Source of the DNA: Verrucomicrobia subdivision 3 bacterium UBA7542
GTDB taxonomy: Bacteria; Verrucomicrobiota; Verrucomicrobiia; Limisphaerales; UBA11358
Reading direction: 5' to 3'
DNA: 7,417 bases
Assembly (NCBI GenBank): GCA_002479245.1
Contig: DLMG01000223.1
Span: 516 to 7,932, forward strand
Shown: positions 1-5,390 of the stretch, in pieces
Position numbering within the stretch: position 1 is the first letter of the stretch
How the letters are laid out: each line of letters starts with the position of its first letter
Notes under the pieces: generated by a model
Databases searched by the model: none
Seen by the model: the letters and a program-made list of their open reading frames with translations, nothing else
What the model was told of the DNA's origin: nothing
Translations under genes and position numbers: made by a program

Positions 1-159
1 CCGTTTCCGCGAGCACGCGACAAGGTCGGTGTCGCGAGCCGGCGCGAAGATTGCCGAAGCCGAAGGGCGAAGTCGTGACAGACATTCCGCGGCGATCCAG
101 GAGCTCCGGCCATAAAAGAATTTTCCCGGTCGCTTTTGACGATGCGCGAACAAGATGTG

Positions 160-191
160 CACAACTTGTGAATGGAGGCGAACAACTTGTG
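160..191. repeat. tandem dyad repeat, operator-like
   Basis: The 10-mer ACAACTTGTG occurs at 161-170 and again at 182-191, exactly 21 bp apart, which is two turns of the DNA helix. The repeat is itself a dyad: CACAA-C-TTGTG is perfect over 11 bp at 160-170, and ACAA-C-TTGT over 9 bp in the second copy. Two identical dyads on one face of the helix, in an intergenic stretch upstream of the gene at 320, is the geometry of a dimeric regulator's tandem operator. No regulator is encoded nearby and no promoter elements are clear, so the role is inferred. Confidence 0.4.
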
Positions 192-215
192 CTTGAATCC
201 GGCGGAAAAGGGTAC

Positions 216-258
216 GACCTGTTACCCATAGCACTGTAATTCAGACCATTAACAGGTC
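216..258. repeat. 9-bp inverted repeat upstream of the 320 gene
   Basis: GACCTGTTA at 216-224 is perfectly complementary to TAACAGGTC at 250-258, with a 25-nt loop. It lies about 60 bp before the start of the next gene. There is no U-run after it, so it does not look like a standard terminator. It could be an operator dyad or a structured 5' leader of the downstream gene; I cannot separate these. Confidence 0.35.
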
Positions 259-319
259 TTTCCGCTGGTGACCGTGTTTTGGGGGCTCGACTGCCAGCAA
301 GTCTCAAAAAAAATTGAGC

Positions 320-889
320 ATGAGCATGGCAACATTAGTGCAGGAACCACTTTCACTGGAAGGCGCCAATCCGTGCCATTTTTTGGTGTTGTACGAGGAT
401 GCCGTTGCTCACGACCTGGCGATGGAAGTTTGCGGCGGGGTGATGGCCCGCTTTGGGGCTGAACTGGCGTTTGCCTTCAGTTTTTGGAAAGTCAAAGATT
501 TGAATGATCCGGTATCGGCCCACTGGGCGGCGGAAGCTGTGGCCCGTGCGGACATCATATTATTTTCCCTGCCAGCCCATGATCTGACTCTGGAGACCAG
601 CCAGTGGCTGGACACGTGCGTCCAGACCCGAACGAAGGCGGAAGGCGCTTTGGCCTTGATCGTCACGGAACCCCCGGTTACGGGCCCGGCCGTCGGGGCG
701 CTTTTGTCCAGGCTGCAGTTTGCCGCTCATCGGCTGCGAATGGACTTTTTGCCGCTGCTGCCGCCGCTCCCGGACACGAGCATCGAGGCCTCCGCGGCCC
801 CATGGCCGGCGAGGCTGAATGAGTTTCAGGAAGAACCCGGCAGCAATCATTGGGGGTTAAACGAGCAGGGCGGAACCCCTGTGGATTGA
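320..889 (+). CDS. hypothetical alpha/beta protein, 189 aa
   Basis: I do not recognise a named family with certainty. The sequence alternates predicted strands and helices: FLVLYED (21-27) looks like a first beta strand, ADIILFSLP (77-85) and ALALIV (110-115) like two more, with helices between. The order strand, helix, then an 'ADIILFS' strand recalls a Rossmann- or flavodoxin-like fold and also resembles small conserved hypothetical proteins I associate with Verrucomicrobiota. The tail after about 145 is Pro/Ala-rich and probably disordered. There are no signal peptide, membrane segment or catalytic motif. Possible starts are TTG 314, ATG 320 and ATG 326. None has a Shine-Dalgarno sequence, and the TTG sits in the small dyad CTCAA-A6-TTGAG (303-318), so I chose the first ATG. 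The gene converges on the nuclease gene at 940. Confidence 0.7.
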   Translation: MSMATLVQEPLSLEGANPCHFLVLYEDAVAHDLAMEVCGGVMARFGAELAFAFSFWKVKDLNDPVSAHWAAEAVARADIILFSLPAHDLTLETSQWLDTCVQTRTKAEGALALIVTEPPVTGPAVGALLSRLQFAAHRLRMDFLPLLPPLPDTSIEASAAPWPARLNEFQEEPGSNHWGLNEQGGTPVD

Positions 890-939
890 TTCAAACGAAG
901 GACAGCCTCTTTCCGGGATGAATTGCAATGGCTGCGAAG

Positions 940-1512
940 TTAGAAAGCTCTTATCGAAACCGCAAATTGGGAAACTTTAATTCCCTTGCAAAGAGCAGCC
1001 CATAGCCAATCCTCCTGCGCTTCTCCAAAGCCTTCCTTTGCGGCTTTACACTCGACGAACAAAGCTGAACGCGAAGGATGGCCATCATTCCACGCGACGA
1101 TGTCTGGCATGCCTCCACCCGGCGAATTTATTCTCTCACGAATTGCCGAGTCCAAATTTTTCAGCCAATGAGGCAGCTCGGACGTTGACAAAACCCAAGG
1201 GCGCCATGTCTCCGGCATTTTGACGGTGGGATATGCGCTGAACCAAAACGCATGATCGCGAATTCGTCGAAGAATCTTTGCAACTTCAACTTCGTTACAA
1301 CTCCGATTTGGTTTGCGCCCATCAAGTGAATATACCTGCCCGCGACCTTTGCCGAAATCTGCCCCAATCGGACCGTCCCACTGACGAAACGGCAGTTGAA
1401 AGCGTTCAATTTTGTGAGGTGCTGCATGCCGCCTATGCTTGCGCTTTACCGCTTCAAACGGAATTCGTCCAAGCAATTCAGCCCCACGCTCAGTTGCCCA
1501 TTTCAGATTCAT
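940..1512 (-). CDS. standalone PD-(D/E)XK nuclease, VRR-NUC-like, 190 aa
   Basis: The C-terminal half carries the signature of a PD-(D/E)XK nuclease close to the VRR-NUC type. An acidic helix with E74 and E76 comes first, then GGGMPDIVAW (132-141) with D137, then LFVECKA (151-157) with the E154-x-K156 pair, then a helix EAQEDWL (164-170) with the Gln and Trp usual after the ExK strand. In known families these residues bind metal and cleave DNA; the substrate here is unknown. The N-terminal 70 residues are basic and unassigned. The frame is open to 1605, but the extra 31 codons would be encoded partly by the palindromic repeat at 1557-1583, so I place the start at the ATG at 1512 (weak GGAAA upstream). 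The gene looks less GC-rich than recA, which suggests transfer. It is divergent from recA. Confidence 0.75.
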   Translation of the reverse strand: MNLKWATERGAELLGRIPFEAVKRKHRRHAAPHKIERFQLPFRQWDGPIGADFGKGRGQVYSLDGRKPNRSCNEVEVAKILRRIRDHAFWFSAYPTVKMPETWRPWVLSTSELPHWLKNLDSAIRERINSPGGGMPDIVAWNDGHPSRSALFVECKAAKEGFGEAQEDWLWAALCKGIKVSQFAVSIRAF

Positions 1513-1556
1513 TGGTGTATTTTCCGTCGCTATGCGCGGCAGATTTCCCCCATGCC

Positions 1557-1699
1557 AGCGCCGTAGGCACGATATCTTTGTAGTTCCATCACCCCGCAAA
1601 CACAAGCTCCGCTAGAAGCAGCATCAGGGTTATGCCGCTCCGCTGGAGCTCGGTAATTTGTTTCCAAGTTCTACAAATATTCCGCGCCTACGGCGCTTG
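1557..1699. repeat. composite nested-palindrome element, copy 1
   Basis: Four hairpin-bearing arms lie in the order A, B, B', A'. A (1557-1583) contains GCGCCGTAGGC and ends in CTTTGTAG. B (about 1604-1624) starts AGCTCCGCTAG. B' (1630-1653) is roughly the reverse complement of B and reads ATGCCGCTCC then GGAGCT. A' (1669-1699) begins TTCTACAAATAT and ends CGCCTACGGCGCTTG, the reverse complement of A. The intact arms are mini-palindromes with a GTA or TAC loop, for example GCGCC-GTA-GGCGC. The same arrangement recurs at 7097-7247. It resembles clustered REP-type elements. It separates the nuclease gene from recA, and the rest of the 1513-1824 interval holds only the recA promoter. Confidence 0.8.
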
Positions 1700-1756
1700 T
1701 TCACAACTGGTTTCAACACGGTCCTCCGGCAGATCCCCGCTGATGCGCATCCGCGT

Positions 1757-1785
1757 TTGACTATTTTCAGTTGATTCACTACTGT
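1757..1785 (+). promoter_or_regulatory. candidate recA promoter
   Basis: TTGACT (1757-1762) matches five of six bases of a sigma-70 type -35 box. After a 17-bp spacer comes TACTGT (1780-1785), a weak -10 that keeps only the TA....T core. This leaves a leader of about 33 nt before the recA ATG. A lone TGTTC lies at 1698-1702, but no paired GAACA follows, so SOS control by LexA is not shown. Confidence 0.4.
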
Positions 1786-1824
1786 CGCATTCCGTAAAAC
1801 CAACAACAAAGGGATCCGAAAGTT

Positions 1825-2874
1825 ATGCCGCCGAAAATTGCCGAAAAGCCCGCCGCTGAAACCAAAGCCGCCGCGTCGCACCAGCGCGAACTCGACGCCG
1901 CCATTTCCACCATCACCAAGAGTTACGGCGAAGGCAGCATCATGCGCCTCGGCGACGCGCGGGCGCTGGTCAAAATTGACGTGATTCCGACCGGCGCGCT
2001 GGCGCTGGACCTGGCGCTGGGCGTCGGCGGGATTCCGCGCGGCCGCGTCGTGGAAATTTTCGGGCCGGAATCGTCGGGCAAAACCACGCTCATGCTGCAC
2101 GTCATCGCCAGCGCGCAAAAAACCGGCGGCCTGGCGGCATTCATTGACGCCGAGCACGCGCTGGATCCGGGCTACACGAAAAAACTCGGCGTGAACCTCG
2201 ACGATTTGCTCGTATCGCAGCCGGACTCCGGCGAAGAAGCGTTGACCATTTGTGAAACACTCGCCCGCTCGAATGCGCTCGATGTCATCGTGATTGATTC
2301 CGTCGCCGCGCTCGTGCCGAAGGCCGAACTCGAAGGCGAGATGGGCATGGCGACGATGGGCATGCAGGCGCGGCTCATGAGCCAGGCGTTGCGCAAGCTC
2401 ACCGCCATCCTCGCCAAGTCCAAGACGACGTGCATTTTCACCAATCAATTGCGCGAAAAGGTCGGTGTGATGTTCGGCAATCCCGAAACCACGCCCGGCG
2501 GCAAGGCGCTGAAATTTTATGCGAGCGTCCGCCTCGACATCCGCCGCAAGGACACGCTCAAGGATGACGCGGGCAACGCCATCGGCAATCATGTCCGGGT
2601 CAAAGTGGTGAAGAACAAGGTGGCGCCGCCGTTTGCCGAGGCCGAGTTCGACATCATTTACAATCACGGCATCAACAAGGAAGGCTGCATCCTCGACGTG
2701 GGCATCGAAGCCGGGGTCGTGGACAAAAAAGGCGCGTGGCTGCAATTCGAGGGCGAGTTGATCGGCCAGGGCAAGGAGGCCGCACAAAAGGCGATGGCCG
2801 AAAAACCCGCGCTGGCCAAAAAGATTGTCGAGGCCATTTTGGCGAAACGTAACGCCGCGCCCGCTACCAGTTAA
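1825..2874 (+). CDS. recA: recombinase A (RecA), 349 aa
   Basis: RecA polymerises on single-stranded DNA with ATP, carries out homology search and strand exchange, and in many bacteria triggers LexA self-cleavage. The sequence is complete: Walker A GPESSGKT at 80-87, catalytic Glu in IDAEHALDP (E110), Walker [11 protein letters not shown] (154-163), loop L1 near 168-178, and loop L2 around [17 protein letters not shown] (207-223) with the conserved Gln at 208. The monomer-interface region VRLDIRR (235-241) and the following C-terminal domain are present. Numbering runs 14 ahead of E. coli because of an Ala/Lys-rich N-terminal extension. The C-terminus ends [10 protein letters not shown] and lacks the acidic tail of the E. 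coli protein. The ATG has an AAAGGGA about 10 bases upstream. It appears monocistronic: a transposase remnant on the other strand follows, and no recX is present. Confidence 0.99.
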   Translation: MPPKIAEKPAAETKAAASHQRELDAAISTITKSYGEGSIMRLGDARALVKIDVIPTGALALDLALGVGGIPRGRVVEIFGPESSGKTTLMLHVIASAQKTGGLAAFIDAEHALDPGYTKKLGVNLDDLLVSQPDSGEEALTICETLARSNALDVIVIDSVAALVPKAELEGEMGMATMGMQARLMSQALRKLTAILAKSKTTCIFTNQLREKVGVMFGNPETTPGGKALKFYASVRLDIRRKDTLKDDAGNAIGNHVRVKVVKNKVAPPFAEAEFDIIYNHGINKEGCILDVGIEAGVVDKKGAWLQFEGELIGQGKEAAQKAMAEKPALAKKIVEAILAKRNAAPATS

Positions 2875-2936
2875 AAAGCCGAGGAAATCGTTCGCGAGAC
2901 GGTCAGGGAGTGTTTCTTGAAGGTCAGACGCTGTTT

Positions 2937-3308
2937 TCAGGGATTAAAGCGGATCAATCGGCGCTTTCTGCCGCTTGGCGCAAGGCGAGAAACGCTTCTT
3001 TCAGGCCCTGGCTGTTCGAGCCATTCCGGCAGCGCGGGCTTGAGCAGCTGGTTGCACAGTTGATCGCTGGCCAGCCAGACCGCCTTGAGCACGGGCAACA
3101 GCACCGCCGGGTCATAGGTGACTTTGGGGCCGGATCGCTTGCGGATCCTGCCTGCCAGCGGATGGTGCAGCAGCCGCAGGGCGGCTTTGCGATGGTAACC
3201 GCAGTTGAGGCAAAACTCGTCAAGAATGCGGCTCTTGTGTGGACGACCGGCACGTTGATAACGGCCATGGATTTTGGCGAGATACTCGCGTTTGGATGAC
3301 AAACTCAT
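2937..3308 (-). pseudogene. integrase-type transposase, 5' fragment
   Basis: The N-terminal part resembles integrase-core (rve, DDE) transposases: MSLSSKREYLAKIHGRY, then a helix-turn-helix region with RILDEF and GYHRKAALRLL, then RSGPKVTYDPAVLLPVLKAVW and LCNQLLKPALPEWL. This block normally precedes the DDE catalytic domain in proteins several times longer. Here similarity appears to end near codon PEWLEQ (about 3010-3020); the rest is a short unrelated tail ending at 2937. In a neighbouring minus frame a tidy-looking stretch GLKEAFLALRQAAESAD ends at a stop near 2954, so the 3' end may be a frameshifted or deletion-joined C-terminus. The whole catalytic domain is missing, so it cannot transpose on its own. 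The frame extends to an ATG at 3329, but that lies inside the end repeat, so 3308 is preferred. Confidence 0.75.
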
Positions 3309-3320
3309 AGTCAGGGTGTC

Positions 3321-3399
3321 GGTAACCATGAATATGAGTCAACGTATCAGCAGACGCCTCGTCCACCCCCCAGCCCCGGTAACATTTAATTTGAGTCAA
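3321..3399 (-). repeat. paired 22-bp direct repeats at the IS end
   Basis: GGTAACCATGAATATGAGTC plus AA at 3321-3342 and GGTAACATTTAATTTGAGTC plus AA at 3378-3399 agree at 18 of 22 positions; starts are 57 bp apart. The invariant parts are GGTAAC at one side and TGAGTCAA at the other. Repeated end sequences like this are known as multiple transposase binding sites in some insertion sequences; that role here is inferred from position immediately upstream of the transposase fragment. Confidence 0.7.
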
Positions 3400-3440
3400 G
3401 TCGCACCACAAGCTGAGAGACTGCCCTAAGCTGCGCTTGC

Positions 3441-3470
3441 TTTCCAAACCACACCAATCCATCCTATGAT
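3441..3470 (+). promoter_or_regulatory. candidate promoter of the 588-aa gene
   Basis: TATGAT at 3465-3470 matches five of six -10 bases. TTTCCA at 3441-3446 is a weaker -35 (four of six) with an 18-bp spacer. Transcription would begin near 3477, so the GC hairpin at 3480-3496 would sit at the very 5' end of the mRNA. Confidence 0.4.
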
Positions 3471-3479
3471 TGATTTTCG

Positions 3480-3496
3480 GCCCCGCATGACGGGGC
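3480..3496 (+). promoter_or_regulatory. 5' leader hairpin before the 588-aa gene
   Basis: GCCCCG (3480-3485) pairs with CGGGGC (3491-3496) around a CATGA loop, 11 bases before the start codon. No U-run follows, so it is not a standard terminator. If the promoter above is right it caps the transcript, where such a stem would be expected to stabilise the mRNA or affect ribosome access. Confidence 0.45.
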
Positions 3497-3507
3497 GTTG
3501 ATTTGAC

Positions 3508-5274
3508 ATGAGCAGTATTTCTGACGTCGAAATTGATCTGGAAAAGCTTTTCCTGCCCGCCTGGGCGCAGGGAAAACCGGCCGCCAACCCCTACGCGAAG
3601 TTCGCCGGCGAACCCGCCGGACGCGACGACCGCCAGCGCGAAGGCCGGCGCGGAGGACCGCGCCCGGAATCGTTCGGCGAGCGCCGCGGACCCCGTCCGC
3701 CGCGGACCGGTGGAAAATTTGGCGACCGCAAGAAAGGATTTTCCCAGCGCGATGACCGGGGCGAACGTCGTGAACGTTTCGAGCCGCCCGCACCGTTGCC
3801 GGAAATCACTGTCACCTTTTTGCCGGATGAAATGGGTGTCGAATCACTCGCGCGCCAGATCAAGGTGACCGGCCGCGCGTATCCGCTGTTCCAGATTGCG
3901 CAGATCGTTTTACAAAAGCCGGAGCGTTACGCCGTCCAGCTTGGAGTGAAGAAAAACGCCGATGGCACGGTCAAACAACCGCTGTTCATTTGCGCGCTGG
4001 ACGACACCCCGTGGTTGAGCGAGGACGAAGCGGTGGCGCACATGCTCAAGAATCATTTCGCCACGTTTTACCAGGCCGAACGCACGGCCACCGAACCGCC
4101 GAAAGGCAAATACACCTTTGTGGCGCAATGCGGCATGAGCGGCATCATTCTCGGTCCGCCGAATTATCACGATTACCAGAACCAGTTGCGCAAGCTCCAC
4201 GCCGAGCGGTTTTCCAAAATGCCGTTCGATGTCTTCAAATCGCGCGTCAAAATTGTGCGGGACGAGGAAGTCGTCAAAAAATGGATCGAGGAGCAAAGTT
4301 TCACTATCGAATACACCTGCTTAAACGTGCCGGAGCCGCTCAAACTCCCAAACCTGGAGGAAGTGGAGAAACATTTCCGCGCCGTCCACAAGGACAACAT
4401 CATCAAGCCGGCGGAATCGCACACGGTCGGCGGCGTGTTGAGCCGCAACCTGCGCTGCCGGGAATTGCAGCGGCTGGTGCGCAGTGATTGGGAACGGCAG
4501 AAATATTTTCCGCTGCAACTGGCTACCGGCCTCAGCCGGCAATTCGCCACACACGGCCTGCATTTCTTCAAGGTCAACAAGACCTTCACGCACGTTTCCG
4601 TCGCCCGCCCGCAATTTCTCGATCTTGAAACCACGCCGGTTTCGGAAAGCATCAAGCGCATCGTCGGCCACATCAACACGCATCCGAAATGCACGCGGCG
4701 GCAATTGATTGAAGCCCTCGCGCCGTCACCCAAAAAGCCAACGGTCATTGAAATTAAACCGGCGGCACCGCCGGCTGCCGCGCCCGCGCCCGCCGCAACC
4801 GAGGCCGCCGCTGCACCGCAGGATTCTCCGGCAGCTCCCGCGCCGCCCGTGTCCGATGAGCCGACGCCGGAGCAGACCGCCATCATTGCCGATTTGCACT
4901 GGCTCGCGCATCAGGGTCACGTCCTTGAATTTGCCGACGGCCGGATGGACACGGCCAAAAAGCCCGCGCCCAGGCCGCCGACCCAGGCTGCGCCGGAGGC
5001 TTCGCCGAGGCGAGAGCCGGAAAAGAAACCTGTCGGGGAAAAACCAGCAGCGGAAGGTGAAACCGCGACAACCTCGGTTGATCCAGCGGGAGAAGCCCCG
5101 GTTTTGACCGAGGCGGAAATTCCCACGAACGAACCGCCTCCGGCAGTTGAGCCGGAATCAGCCGGGGAAGCAACGGCTGAAACTCCGGCTCCGGCCGAAC
5201 CCGCGCCGGCCGAACCTACCGCCAATGCGCCTGCCAGTGAACCGGCAGCCGATGACAACCCGTCGCCTTCGTAG
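3508..5274 (+). CDS. Arg/Gly-rich protein with split winged helix, 588 aa
   Basis: Not a family I can name; parts resemble conserved hypotheticals of Verrucomicrobiota. Residues 9-31 form a compact acidic-then-hydrophobic motif (IDLEKLFLPAWAQ). Residues 34-95 are rich in Arg, Gly and Asp, as in RNA-binding tails. Residues 98-405 are a well-composed globular core with notable motifs ARQIKVTGRAYPLFQIAQ, CGMSGIILGPPNYHDYQNQL (208-227) and SRNLRCRELQRLVRSDW. From 382, IKRIVGHINTHPKCTRRQLIEAL looks like the first helices of a winged helix. An Ala/Pro-rich insert (about 406-451) follows, then TPEQTAIIADLHWLAHQGHV and LEFADGRMDTA (453-483), which look like the last helix and the wing. Residues 484-588 are disordered, Pro/Ala/Glu-rich. 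There are no signal peptide or membrane segments. The ATG has no Shine-Dalgarno sequence. The gene lies 116 bp before rhlE on the same strand, which hints at an RNA-related role. Confidence 0.85.
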   Translation: MSSISDVEIDLEKLFLPAWAQGKPAANPYAKFAGEPAGRDDRQREGRRGGPRPESFGERRGPRPPRTGGKFGDRKKGFSQRDDRGERRERFEPPAPLPEITVTFLPDEMGVESLARQIKVTGRAYPLFQIAQIVLQKPERYAVQLGVKKNADGTVKQPLFICALDDTPWLSEDEAVAHMLKNHFATFYQAERTATEPPKGKYTFVAQCGMSGIILGPPNYHDYQNQLRKLHAERFSKMPFDVFKSRVKIVRDEEVVKKWIEEQSFTIEYTCLNVPEPLKLPNLEEVEKHFRAVHKDNIIKPAESHTVGGVLSRNLRCRELQRLVRSDWERQKYFPLQLATGLSRQFATHGLHFFKVNKTFTHVSVARPQFLDLETTPVSESIKRIVGHINTHPKCTRRQLIEALAPSPKKPTVIEIKPAAPPAAAPAPAATEAAAAPQDSPAAPAPPVSDEPTPEQTAIIADLHWLAHQGHVLEFADGRMDTAKKPAPRPPTQAAPEASPRREPEKKPVGEKPAAEGETATTSVDPAGEAPVLTEAEIPTNEPPPAVEPESAGEATAETPAPAEPAPAEPTANAPASEPAADDNPSPS

Positions 5275-5275
5275 C

Positions 5276-5293
5276 CGCCGACGTCAGTCGGCG
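5276..5293 (+). terminator. hairpin after the 588-aa gene, possible terminator
   Basis: CGCCGAC (5276-5282) pairs perfectly with GTCGGCG (5287-5293) around a GTCA loop, starting two bases after the TAG stop. The sequence after it, CAAATTTCCTTTT, is T-rich but interrupted, so this is at best a moderate intrinsic terminator. It could instead be a stray REP-like palindrome. Confidence 0.45.
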
Positions 5294-5309
5294 CAAATTT
5301 CCTTTTGAT

Positions 5310-5378
5310 CAGCGCAGACTAACGTCCGTGACTACGATTAACAGGATAAATCCTTGCTTTCCTTAATCCTGTGCGCTG
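5310..5378 (+). promoter_or_regulatory. nested inverted repeats in the rhlE leader
   Basis: The run ATCCTGTGCGCTG at 5366-5378 pairs with two upstream pieces: ACAGGAT (5341-5347) with ATCCTGT (5366-5372), and CAGCGC (5310-5315) with GCGCTG (5373-5378). Together this gives a continuous 13-bp helix on the 3' side with a 25-nt bulge on the 5' side and an 18-nt terminal loop. It ends 12 bases before the rhlE ATG, which has no Shine-Dalgarno sequence. A structured leader that controls helicase translation is possible; a dead palindromic repeat is the alternative. Confidence 0.4.
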
Positions 5379-5390
5379 CTAAACTGCCCT

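Larger units (their letters stand above)
1..319. other. left-edge stretch without an assignable gene
   Basis: No reading in this stretch is convincing. Three short open readings touch the left edge: a plus-strand frame ending at a TAA at 113-115, another plus frame open from base 3 to the stop at 237-239, and a minus-strand frame beginning with ATG at 113. All are Arg-rich, short and without a recognisable motif. The first could be the C-terminal tail of a gene lying to the left; the third would place a divergent gene next to the repeats described below. From about 116 onward the DNA looks intergenic. It holds two CACAACTTGTG-like dyads and a 9-bp inverted repeat, both listed separately. No tRNA or rRNA is visible. 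Confidence 0.5.
2937..3399 (-). mobile_element. insertion sequence remnant next to recA
   Basis: This is the 5' portion of an insertion sequence: the transposase fragment plus its upstream end. Only that end is recognisable, marked by two 22-bp direct repeats at 3321-3342 and 3378-3399. No inverted partner of these repeats is found between recA and the fragment, so the other end is deleted. No target-site duplication could be identified. The outer limit could lie somewhat beyond 3399; the inner limit is where transposase similarity stops, near 3010, or further toward recA. Confidence 0.6.

Noticed and set aside
156..164. TGTGCACAA as a DnaA box and a possible origin region
   Set aside because: One mismatch to the usual TTATnCACA consensus, a single site, no AT-rich unwinding stretch and no dnaA or dnaN nearby. 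The dyad repeat explains the sequence better.
1698..1714. LexA box upstream of recA
   Set aside because: TGTTC is present at 1698-1702 but the GAACA half expected for the palindrome I recall for Verrucomicrobia LexA is absent. GTTC-N7-GTTT resembles the alphaproteobacterial direct repeat with one mismatch, but that is not the expected form here.
1630..2787. Long minus-strand open frame of 385 codons antisense to recA
   Set aside because: It lies opposite recA, whose every motif is intact, and its composition (Arg, His, Ala-rich) is that of the complement of a GC-rich gene. It also runs into the palindromic repeat.
3220..3462. Minus-strand frame of 80 codons upstream of the transposase fragment
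   Set aside because: It spans the end repeats of the insertion sequence and resembles no protein; it is better read as non-coding element end.
4709..5258. Alternative-frame ORFs in the Ala/Pro/Glu-rich tail of the 588-aa gene
   Set aside because: They are Arg/Pro- or Ser/Gly-rich readings produced by low-complexity GC-rich codons in the real frame.
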